NCBI GenBank assembly: GCA_035532215.1
Contig: DATKRK010000008.1
Span: forward strand, 1-26,972
Direction of reading: 5' to 3'
Source: JAICIG01 sp035532215
Lineage (GTDB): Bacteria > Planctomycetota > Planctomycetia > Pirellulales > JAICIG01
DNA: 26,972 bases
The position numbers and the translations under genes were made by a program. The notes beneath the pieces were generated by a model. That model did not search any database, was not told the DNA's origin, and was given only the letters and a program-made list of their open reading frames with translations. Shown piece after piece: positions 7,851 through 17,200 of this stretch (the first letter of the stretch is position 1; each line of letters opens with the position of its first letter).

Positions 7851-8599
7851 CGGGCGGAGCGAAGCTCTTCGGGCTTGAATTCCTGCAGCAATATCCGGCA
7901 ATCCTCCCCCCGCGAACGGCGAACGGCAACGGCCAGCACATGCTTCGTCGTCGGACGGAATTGGGCGAATTGCCAACTCGCTGAATCGTCGGCCAACGGC
8001 GGTGCGAAGGAGATGGCGATCGGTTCTTGGGGGCGCAATTGAATCGTGAAACGATCGAGCGGCAGCGACATGCCGACCCCGCGGGCCTTGATGTACGCCT
8101 CTTTCAGCGTCCAGTATTCGAAAAAGCGTTCTCGCTGCCGCTCAAGGGGCAGCGATCTCAGCTCGGCCGCCTCTCGCGGCGAAAAATACCGATCGGCAAT
8201 CCGCAGTTCGAGACCAGGGCGCTCGAGGTTTTCGATATCGACGCCGATCTCGCGGCGCCAGGCAACGCCGCAGACCACCAAGCCCGGCGTATGGGAAAGA
8301 TTGAATTGCAGTTCCTTGGCTTTGGCAGGCTCGGCCACTTGCGGCCGGCCGAACTCGTTCGCCTCGAAACGCCATGCCTCGGGCGCCACTTGCGCGTATT
8401 GGGAGAGAACGGTGCGCACCAGCGCATGGGCCACGAGATAGTGCAAGGCGTCGGTCGGCCGCACGAAGCGGCGCCAACGCGCCCGTTCGTCGTCGGAAAG
8501 CAGGCTCTCGAACCATGCCAGTCGTTCGGGCTGGGTAATTTGTTCAGGCGCCGCGTGCCAGACGTGAACTTCATCGCAGGCAAGCGGTAGCTCGGGCAC
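7847..8599 (-). CDS. 4'-phosphopantetheinyl transferase, Sfp type
   Basis: Transfers the phosphopantetheine arm from CoA to the conserved Ser of carrier domains. A 250-residue protein from a GTG start, the pseudo-dimer length of Sfp/AcpT-type enzymes. Motifs are FNLSHT (residues 99-104), GVDIE (119-123, Mg-binding D121 and E123) and FFEYWTLKEAYIKARG (159-174, with the conserved W-x-x-K-E-A-x-x-K). The F-x-x-N-x-x-G-R-P substrate motif is at 78-86. No key residue is missing. It lies 2.6 kb upstream of the NRPS start in the opposite orientation, so it is the likely activator of Ser633, Ser1766 and Ser582 in the two NRPS proteins. It could also serve housekeeping fatty-acid ACP. Confidence 0.93.
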   Translation of the reverse strand: MPELPLACDEVHVWHAAPEQITQPERLAWFESLLSDDERARWRRFVRPTDALHYLVAHALVRTVLSQYAQVAPEAWRFEANEFGRPQVAEPAKAKELQFNLSHTPGLVVCGVAWRREIGVDIENLERPGLELRIADRYFSPREAAELRSLPLERQRERFFEYWTLKEAYIKARGVGMSLPLDRFTIQLRPQEPIAISFAPPLADDSASWQFAQFRPTTKHVLAVAVRRSRGEDCRILLQEFKPEELRSAR

Positions 8600-8750
8600 G
8601 GGCGAACCTACGAATCGTTTAAGTTTTTCTCGGACAAAAGCTTACGGCCGCGCCGCGCGGCGTGCCAAGGGCTGCCTCGCAGAGTTCGGCGTCGCCGCTG
8701 GCCTGCGAGCGGTCGAAGTGCCGATACGTCTTAAGACGAAGATGCGGAAT

Positions 8751-8859
8751 CTAGCGGAACTGCGAATCCTGCTGGAGTTGAACCCGCCCTCACCCCGGCC
8801 CTCTCCCAGAGGGAGAGGGAGGAGCTAGCTAGCGGAACTGCGAATCCTGCTGGAGCTGA
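8751..8859. repeat. 31-bp direct repeats around a GC hairpin
   Basis: CTAGCGGAACTGCGAATCCT and the 11 bases after it occur at 8751-8781 and again at 8829-8859 with one mismatch. Between them is CCCTCACCCCGGCCCTCTCC, then AGAGGGAGAGGGAG, a hairpin of the widespread CTCTCCC/GGGAGAG type. The arrangement looks like a hairpin element that arrived together with a duplication. It occupies the 279-bp gap between the divergent PPTase and S49 genes, where no gene or clear promoter is seen. Confidence 0.75.
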
Positions 8860-8878
8860 GTCGTCACGCTACCGCTCA

Positions 8879-9919
8879 ATGGTTCATCGTATGCTCAGAC
8901 GCCTCGCGATTATCTGTATTCTCGCGTTGGCTTGCCTGGGCTGTAAACAGCCGGTGCAAGTATCGACCACTTCGCGGATCGTCAGCGACATGCCGCCGGT
9001 CAGCAATGCCCGGCGGCTGGTGGCCATGCCGCTGCGCGGCACGGGCGACGCGGGCGAGGCGCGAATCGCCCTGATCGACGTCGACGGGCTGCTGTTGAAC
9101 ATGGACATGACCGGCTTGTATTCGGCGGGCGAAAACCCGGTCTCGCTGTTTCGCGAGCGGCTCGACGCGGCGGCGGCCGACCCTTGCGTGCGAGCCGTCG
9201 TGGTGCGAATCAACAGCCCGGGCGGCGGCGTGACGGCGACCGATATGATGTGGCACGACCTGCAGGCTTTCAAAGCCCGCAGCGGTAGGCCGGTGGTGGC
9301 CTGTATGCTCGACGTGGCCACCGGCGGCGGCTATTACCTGGCGACGGCCGCCGACCAGATCGTGGCCCATCCGACGACAGTCACCGGCGGCATCGGCGTG
9401 ATTATCAATCTTTATAACTTGCAGGACGCAATGGCTCAGTTCAACATCGCGGCCACGCCGGTCAAGTCGGGCAAGAACGTCGATCTCGGCTCGGCGATTC
9501 GCGCCCAAGAGCCGGAAGAGCGGGAGTTGCTGCAAGCGGTCAGCGATCAGTTTCACGCGCGGTTCAAGCAAGTGGTCGGGCAAGCCCGCCCGGCGCACGA
9601 CCCGAATCGCGCCGAAGATTTCGACGGACGGATCTTCACGGCGTCGCAAGCTCAGGAGCGAAAGTTGATCGACGCGATCGGCTACCTGGACGATGCGATC
9701 GAACTGGCCCGGCGAATGAGCAACTGCCCGCAGGCGCAGGTGACGCTGTACCATCGCCCGAACGATCCGGCCCGCACGCCCTACGCCGTGACGCCCAACG
9801 TGCCGCTGCAACAGACGCTGATTCCGCTCAGCATGCCCGGTCTCGACCGCAGCCGGCTGCCGACGTTCCTTTATCTCTGGCAGGCCGACCCGACGCTGGA
9901 GAAGCAAGGCGGGCGGTAA
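8879..9919 (+). CDS. S49 (SppA/ClpP-fold) family lipoprotein, probably non-catalytic
   Basis: A 346-residue protein with a signal peptide (RMLRRLAIICILALACLGC) ending in a lipobox-like LGC, so probably a lipoprotein on the outer face of the cytoplasmic membrane. ATG 8891 is an alternative start. The fold is that of signal peptide peptidase A: IALIDVDG, VVVRINSPGGGVTATDMMWH, VACMLDVATGGGYYLATAAD, and VAHPTTVTGGIGVI. The usual nucleophile motif ASGGYY reads TGGGYY, so Gly149 stands where Ser is expected. The KSGxxKD motif carrying the general-base Lys reads KSGKNVD (196-202), so Val replaces Lys. By hand alignment to short SppA proteins both dyad residues are lost. It may be a scaffold or binding protein. 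It runs alone, with REP family 4 directly after its stop. Confidence 0.85.
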   Translation: MVHRMLRRLAIICILALACLGCKQPVQVSTTSRIVSDMPPVSNARRLVAMPLRGTGDAGEARIALIDVDGLLLNMDMTGLYSAGENPVSLFRERLDAAAADPCVRAVVVRINSPGGGVTATDMMWHDLQAFKARSGRPVVACMLDVATGGGYYLATAADQIVAHPTTVTGGIGVIINLYNLQDAMAQFNIAATPVKSGKNVDLGSAIRAQEPEERELLQAVSDQFHARFKQVVGQARPAHDPNRAEDFDGRIFTASQAQERKLIDAIGYLDDAIELARRMSNCPQAQVTLYHRPNDPARTPYAVTPNVPLQQTLIPLSMPGLDRSRLPTFLYLWQADPTLEKQGGR

Positions 9920-9926
9920 CGCACGC

Positions 9927-10011
9927 GTAGGTCAGGCTTTCCAGTCTGACGTGCGTCCCGCAAAACCTCGACCTCTGCCGGAAATCCGTCAGGCAGGAAA
10001 GCCTGACCTAC
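9927..10011. repeat. REP inverted pair (family 4, GTAGGTCAGGC)
   Basis: GTAGGTCAGGCTTTCCAGTC on the left and its inverse (GGAAAGCCTGACCTAC) on the right enclose about 40 bp. Each half is itself a small hairpin. The pair sits between two convergent genes and may end transcription from both. The GTAG at each outer end recalls the tetranucleotide next to REPs that RAYTs recognise. Confidence 0.85.
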
Positions 10012-10017
10012 GGCTTG

Positions 10018-10914
10018 CTAGCGGTTTTCCTTGATCAACTTCCGGCGGAAATCGCGCACGGCGTCTTGCGCCAAGAGCGGAATCTTCGAACTCAACAACC
10101 TCGCGCCGTGGAACCAGGCTTGCGGTTCGTTGAACACTTGATGGTATTCGACGAACAAGGCGCCGGCCGGTTCTTCGAGCCGGGTGACCTTGGCGTAAAA
10201 GCCGGCGGCTTCGTAGGGGTGCGGCTGGCCGACGGTGATCTTGCCCAGTTCGTCGCGCTTCATCGGCCGCCACTGGTTGGGGTATTTGGCGTCGCCGGCA
10301 AAGCGCGAATCGACCCTGGCCGCCACCAGCAGCGACTCGTCGCTGCGCGAGATCATTGCATGGCGCGTGGCGCCGAACTGGACCTTATCGAACAGTTCGA
10401 ACGTGCTGTATAAGAAGTATTCGTCTTTGTGATCGCCGCCGACGTCGAACAGCTTGCGCTCGGCGATTTCTTCGTCCGAAAGCTTCCCGGCCCGCGAGAC
10501 CCCTCCGTTCTCGTCCTTGCCGCCGCCGAGTTGCGACCAGCGTTTGAGAAAATCTTCCTTCGCCACCTGGTCCAACTCGCCATACGCGACGAACCAAGCG
10601 TCGACGCGCCAGGCCGACGTCTCGGCCTTGTCCTTGGCGGCGGCTTGAGTCTTCTGTAACTCGAACGGCGCGACTGCGCTTTTGCGCAACAGATCCTCGA
10701 CGGAATGGCGAATGCCGGGCAGCTTGGCGATCGCCGTTCGCTGCTGCTTGGCATCCAGCCCGTCGGGCATGCTCGGCGGGGGCAATTTGACCGCCCCGGC
10801 ATCGGGCAGCGCGATTCCCGTCTCGACAAGTTGTTCCAGCACGGCGTTCGCGTGGCCGGCCGGGTCGGCCCCAGGCGCCCCGACCCAACAAAAAAACAAC
10901 ATCAGCGAGCACAT
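10018..10914 (-). CDS. Hypothetical secreted protein
   Basis: 298 residues from ATG 10914, which has AGGAG 5 bases upstream. A short hydrophobic N-terminus (MCSLMLFFCWVGAPGADPAG) looks like a signal peptide. No family is recognised. The centre contains AWRVDAWFVAYGELDQVAKE (about residues 101-120), then a polar KDENGG region. The C-terminal half has alternating strand-like stretches (KDEYFLYSTFELFDKVQFGA; VEYHQVFNEPQAWFHGARLL), suggesting a beta-rich domain. No catalytic motif, repeat or metal site is obvious. It reads away from the NRPS genes, with a 315-bp intergenic region between them. Confidence 0.75.
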   Translation of the reverse strand: MCSLMLFFCWVGAPGADPAGHANAVLEQLVETGIALPDAGAVKLPPPSMPDGLDAKQQRTAIAKLPGIRHSVEDLLRKSAVAPFELQKTQAAAKDKAETSAWRVDAWFVAYGELDQVAKEDFLKRWSQLGGGKDENGGVSRAGKLSDEEIAERKLFDVGGDHKDEYFLYSTFELFDKVQFGATRHAMISRSDESLLVAARVDSRFAGDAKYPNQWRPMKRDELGKITVGQPHPYEAAGFYAKVTRLEEPAGALFVEYHQVFNEPQAWFHGARLLSSKIPLLAQDAVRDFRRKLIKENR

Positions 10915-11229
10915 CGTAGCTCCTTGGCTCGTAGAAAATTCCAGTAAGGCAAACCGCGACTATCGTACCCGTCCCAGCAAACTGCATAAACTGTGCTATA
11001 GTTCAATGGCCAAATCCCTCCTTAGCTCCCCGCTATAATCATTCCACACCGCCTAGCCCCCCTGGCCGTCACAGATGCCGGCCTTATGATTCTTTTGCCA
11101 GGGCCTTCGCGCAAGGGAATGCCTTTTGCTTACTGTGGTTTAGGGGCCGCCGGGAGGTTGATTTCCGCCGCGCGACGATGGAACGAATGCAGTCCCCAAA
11201 ATAGTCACCAACTTGGCGGATAAATCCTA
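10915..11229. other. Divergent intergenic region upstream of the NRPS genes
   Basis: No gene is supported here. Two -10-like boxes face the NRPS: TGCTATAGT (10995-11003, extended -10 form) and TATAAT (11034-11039). Neither has a good -35 at 16-18 bases. The start codon at 11230 has only a weak GGCGGA about 10 bases upstream. No operator is recognisable. Confidence 0.35.
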
Positions 11230-14200
11230 ATGGCCATTGACGTTTCGTCTCGGGACCAGATAGCGACGCGACCGCATGGGCTCTCGACCCTGCCCCAGGT
11301 CTTGCGGTGGCGCGCCGCCAACCAACCGAGCGAGCTGGCGTTCACGTTTCTCGTGGACGGCGAGGACGAAACGCTCAGTCTGACTTACGCCGAACTCGAT
11401 CGAGAGGCCCGCTCCATCGCGGCTGCGCTGGAACGTACGGCGGCGCGCGGATCGCGCGCGTTGCTGGTCTTCGACTCGGGTTTGGACTATATCGCGGCGC
11501 TCTACGGCTGTTTGTATGCGGGCGTGGTCGCCGTACCGGTGTATCCGCCCGACCCGTTTCGCATCGACCGCACCTTGCCGCGGTTGCAGTCGATCGTCGC
11601 CGACGCCCAGGCCGAGACGCTGTTGGCGACCGAAGCCACGCTGAGCTGGGCCGGTTCGCTGTTTCGCACCGTGCCGGGCCTGACTTCGATCGTGGCCACC
11701 GACGCCATCACGCGTTCGGAGACCGCTCGGCGCGCCGAGCCGCCGATCTCGCCCGAGGATCTGGCGATCTTACAGTACACGTCGGGCTCGACCGGCGCGC
11801 CGCGGGGCGTGGTGATTTCGCACGCCAATTTGCTGGCCAACCTGCGGCGGATCGAACGGGCGCTCGACCGCGAAGGAGTGATCGCCGTCAGTTGGCTGCC
11901 GGCCTATCACGATATGGGCCTGATCGGCGGCATCTTTCAGCCGGTGTTCAGCGGTCGGCACACGATTTTGATGTCGCCGATGAGCTTCATGCAACGGCCG
12001 CTCCGCTGGCTCAAGGCGGTTTCGAATTACCGAGCCTGGACCACGGCGGGGCCGAATTTCGCCTACGACTTGTGTGTCCGCAAAATTCGCGGCGACGAGC
12101 GGCGCTCGCTCGACCTGAGCAGTCTCAGCCTGGCGCTCAACGGCGCCGAGCGAGTGCGCGCCGACACGATGGACCGCTTCGTCGAGGCGTTCGGACCGTG
12201 TGGGTTCCGGCGCGAGGCGTTCTATCCTTGTTACGGCTTGGCCGAAGCGACTTTGATGGTCGCCGGCGGCCCGGTCGGCGCGGCGCCGGTCGTCCGACCG
12301 TTCGACGCCGCACAATTGGAGCACAACATGATCGCTCCTCCGGTCGAAGGCGGCCGCGCATGCGGGCTGGTCGGCTGCGGCAAAAGCGTCTACGGCCAAC
12401 AGGTCGTCGTCGCCGATCCGGCCAGCGGCCAACGGCTGCCCGAGCGGCGCGTGGGCGAGATTTGGGTTTCCGGCCCCAGCATCGGCCGAGGGTATTGGAA
12501 CCGGCCGGAAGAATCGGCGGCGACGTTCGGCGCGCGGCTGGCCGGCGGCGACGAAGGGCCGTTTTTGCGAACTGGCGACCTTGGTTTCTTCGACGACGGC
12601 GAATTGTTCGTCACCGGCCGAGTCAAAGACATGATCGTCGTTTGGGGACGCAACTTGTATCCCCAAGACATCGAGCAAACCGTGTTGCACTGCCACGAGG
12701 CGCTCAAGCCCGACGGCGGCGCCGCGTTTTCCATCGACGTCGGCGGCGAAGAGCGGCTGGCGATCGTGCAAGAAGTGCTGCGGCCGAAACGCATCGATCC
12801 GGCGGCGCTGGTCGAAACCATTCGGCGCCGGGTGGCCGAGGAGCACGGCGTGCCCGTCTACGCCGTGGCGCTGATCCTCGCTGGCACGCTGCCCAAAACG
12901 TCCAGCGGCAAGACGCGGCGCAGCGCCTGCCGCCAGCGGTTCTTGAGCGGCGCGTTGAACATCGTGCTCCAGTGGCAAGACGGCCGGATCGATCGGCAGG
13001 CCGAGCGACCGGCGCCCGCGCAACCGCGAAACGAAACCGAAGCCGCGCTGGCCGAGTTGTGGCGCCAAGTGCTGGGCCTGGAAACCGTGGGCATCGACGA
13101 ATGCTTCTTCGACCACGGCGGCCAGTCGTTGCTGGCGACCCAGCTTCTGGCCCGCATTCGCGACACGTTCGGCGTCGAGTTGCCGCTGCCGTCGCTGTTC
13201 GAATCGCCGACGATCGCCGAACTCGCCGAGCGAATCGCCCAGCTTCGCGCCGGCGCCGCCGAGTCGCCGGCGCCGGCGCTGGTTTGCGCCCGCCGCGAAG
13301 GCGAATTGCCGCTGTCGTTCGCTCAACAGCGGCTCTGGTTTTTGGAGCAAATCGAGCAATCCCCGCGCTACAACGTGCCCGCTTCGGCGCGGCTGCAAGG
13401 CCCGCTCGACTTGGCGGCCCTCGAGCGGAGCTTCGACGAAATCGTGCGCCGCCACGAAGCGCTGCGGACCAATTTTCGAGCAGCGGACGGGCGGCCGGTG
13501 CAAGTCGTACACGCCGAGCGACGCATTCCGCTGGCGCTGGTCGATCTCGCCGCCGCTTTGCCGGACGCCGCGCTCGAAGCGCGTCTGGCCGAAGCGCAGC
13601 GGCTGGCCGCCGAGGCCGCGGCTGCGCCGTTCGACCTGGAACATGATTCGCTGGTCCGCGCCGCGTTGTATCGGCTGTCCGACCAGGATTACCTGCTTGC
13701 GCTGGCGGCGCATCATATCGTCGTCGACGGCTGGTCGATGGGCGTGTTCCTTAAGGAACTGGCCGCTTGCTACGAGAACTTCGCCGCGAACTGGCCCCGG
13801 CGGGAGGGCCGGGCGCCCTCGCCCGGCGACACTGGCGGGAGGGCCGGGCGCCCTCGCCCGGCGGCGCATCGGGCGGGGGCGCCCGATGCTCCATTACCAG
13901 GGAGGGCCGGGCGCCCTCGCCCGGCGACGCATCGGGCGGGGGCGCCCGATGCTCCATTACCGGCGTTGCCGCTCGAATACGCCGACTTCGCCCTCTGGCA
14001 GCGCGAATGGCTCGCCAGCTCCGCCGCCGAAAAGCAGCTTGCTTACTGGACCGAGCGATTCGCCGATTTGCCGCCGGCGCTCGAACTGGCCGCCGACCGT
14101 CCGCGGACGGCCGACGCCCGGTTCAGCGGCGCAAGCGAGCAGCGCCAATTGCCGGCCGAACTGCGCGCCGAGTTGGAGCAGTTCAGCCGTCGCGAGCACG

Positions 14201-17200
14201 CCACGCTGTTCATGACGTTGTTGGCCTCGTTCCAAGCCTTGCTCTCGCGCTATACGGGCGCGACCGATCTTTGCATCGGCTCGCCGGCGGCCGGCCGCAC
14301 GCGCGTCGAGTTGGAGCCGCTCATCGGGTTTTTCGTCAACACGCTGCCGCTGCGAACCGATCTTTCCGGCGACCCCAATTTTCGCCAGTTGCTCGGCCGC
14401 GTGCGCGAAACGACGCTCGGCGCGTTGGCCAACCAGGAAGTGCCGCTCGACAAACTGATCGAGGTTCTGCGGCCCAATCGCGAACTCGGACAATCGCCCC
14501 TGTTCCAAGCGATGTTCGTCTTCGAAAACGTCGACTGGCGGGAGACCGAGGCCGCCGGATTGTCGATCGGCGACGTTCGCATCGAACACCGGGCGATTTC
14601 TTCGTTCGACTTGACGCTGGTCGTCGAACCGCAAGCGGCCGGATTGTCGGCGACGATCGTTTACAACGCGGAATTGTTCGAGCGGGCCACGATCGCGGAA
14701 ATGCTGGCCGCCTGGCGCACCCTGTTGGTCGCCGCCGTCGCCCAGCCCGAGGCGCCGATCGGCAAGCTTCCCCTTTGGCCGCCGCACGAAGCCGACTCGC
14801 CCGTCGCGACGTTGAACCGCACCGAGCGAGCCTTTCCCTCCGCACTCGCGATCCACGACTTGTTCGTCGAACAGGCGGCGAAACACCCCGACGCGATCGC
14901 GATTGCGTGCGGCGGCGAGCGACTGACGTACCGCGAGCTGGACCGGCGGTCGAACCAATTGGCGAGATACCTGCGCGCGATGGGCGTCGGCCCCGAAGTT
15001 CCCGCGGGCCTCTGCTTCGAACGATCGGTCGAGATGCTGGTGGCGCTGCTTGGCGTGCTCAAGGCCGGCGGCGCTTACGTGCCGCTCGATTCGAACGACG
15101 CCCCCGAGCGATTGGAGTTGATCGTCGACGACGTGCAGATGCCGGTGATTCTGACCACGCGCGCCGGGGCGGCGAAGCTGCCGCCGCACGAGGCCGAAGA
15201 AGTTCTGCTCGACGCGGAATGGGCCTCGATCGCCCGCGAGAGCGATGCGCCGCTCGAAGCCCAGGCCGGCCCCGAATGCCTGGCGTACGTGATCTACACT
15301 TCCGGCTCGACGGGCCGGCCCAAGGGCGTGGAGATCACGCATCGCAGCCTGGTCAATCATGCGACGGAGCTGGCCCGGCGATATGGCTCGGCGGTCGGCG
15401 ACCGGGTGCTGCAAATCATTTCCATCGGTTTCGACGCGGCGGGCGAGGAGATTTTTCCCGCGCTGGTCAGCGGCGCGACGCTGGTCTTGCCCGAGCCTGC
15501 GGCCGAACCGAGCGGCCGGCGAATTCTTGACGACTGCCGCCGACATCAGATCACCGTGCTGCACTTGCCGACCGTACTCTGGCAGCAATGTCTGGCCGAT
15601 TGGACGCCCGCAGACGACGAAATCTTCGATCATTTGCGAGTGCTGTTGGTCGGCGGCGAGGCTCCGGCGGTCGAAACGCTGAGACGCTGGCGCCAAATGA
15701 GCGGCGGTCGCGAGCGGTTCTTGCACGCCTATGGGCTGACCGAAGCGACGATCACCAGCACGCTGTTCGAACTCGCCCCCGGCGAAAAGCTCAACGGATA
15801 TGCCGGTCGGCTGCCGATCGGCCGTCCGATCGCCAACACCACGGCCTACGTGCTCGACGCCCAGCAGCAGCCCGTGCCGATCGGCGCCCCCGGCGAGTTG
15901 TACCTGGGCGGCGTCGGCCTGACGCGAGGCTACCGCCGGGCCGCCGGACGGAACGGGCAGCGGTTGATCGCCGATCCGTTCGCTTCGAAGCCGGGCTCGT
16001 GCTTGTTGCGCACCGGCGATCGCGTTCGTCTGCGGGCCGACGGCAACCTGGAGTTTCTGGGCCGCGTCGATCGCCAGATCAAGCTTCGCGGCTTCCGCAT
16101 CGAACCGGCCGAAATCGAAGCTGCGCTGGCACAGCACCCCGCCGTTCGCGAGGCGGCCGTGATCTGCCGCGAAGACTCGCCGGGCGCGAAGCGCCTGGTC
16201 GCTTATGTCGTGCCCGATCGCGAAAAGGCGTCGGATTTCAAGGTTCAACTTTCGACAACCGAAGTGCGGCGCTGGCTGGCCGAGAAGCTGCCCGAATACA
16301 TGCTGCCCGCCGCCGTGGCGACGCTCGATTCGTTGCCGCTCACGTCGCACCACAAGCTCGACGCGGCGGCGTTGCCCGCGCCCGACGAGGCCCGGCAATT
16401 CGGGTGGCAAGCCTACGCGGCGCCGTGTACGCCGGTCGAACAGACGCTGGCCGAAATCTGGGCGAAGCTGCTGGGCGTCGAACGGGTCGGCGTTGACGAC
16501 AATTTCTTCGAACTGGGCGGCGACTCGATCTTGAGCATCCAGGTCATCGCCCGGGCTCGCGACGCCGGTTTGCGGTTCGCCCCCAAACAGCTTTTCCAGC
16601 ACCAAACGATCGCCGAATTGGCCGCCGTCGAAGGAACGTGCCAAACGATCGACGCCGAGCAAGGGCCGGTCGTCGGCCCGGCGCCGCTAACGCCGATCCA
16701 GCACTGGTTCCTCGACCCAGGGCCGAACAACCCAGGGCCGAGCGAAGCAGGACCGATCGATGCGGCGCACTTCAACCAGGCGGTGCTGCTCAGCGTCGAT
16801 GAATGGGTGCGGTGCGAGCTCGTCGAACAAGCTTTGCAACAATTGTGCCTGCACCACGACGCCCTGCGCTTGCGGTTCGAGCGCGATGCGGCGACCTGGA
16901 CGCAGTCGCACGCCGAGCAGGCGGCCTGGCCCATGACCCGCTTCGATCTCAGCCCGCTTTCCGCCGCCGAGCAAGCGGCGACGATGGACGCCGAAATCGA
17001 CCGCCTGCAAACCCGGTTGAACCTGGCAGAAGGGCCGCTGGCGGTCGCCGGTTGGTTCGACTTTGTAGAAGCGGCATCCTTGCCGCTTTCCGCAACGCGG
17101 CAGGGATGCAGCGTCGACAGCAGAAAACGCGGCAGGGATGCCGCGCCTACAGGCGCCGGGCGAACCAGGCGACTGTTGCTGGCGGTTCACCATCTGGCCG

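Noticed and set aside
13957..16662. A 901-codon open frame on the minus strand opposite the NRPS
   Set aside because: It is a high-GC antisense shadow. It has no recognisable domain, while the plus strand carries continuous C, A and PCP motifs. The same holds for the minus-strand frames at 11770-13869 and 18950-20944.
16711..16760. A fifth REP insertion in NRPS1 (PGPNNPGPSEAGP)
   Set aside because: It is a 15-bp tandem duplication (CCCAGGGCCGA...) in the PCP-E linker, but it lacks a palindromic hairpin and matches no REP family in the window.
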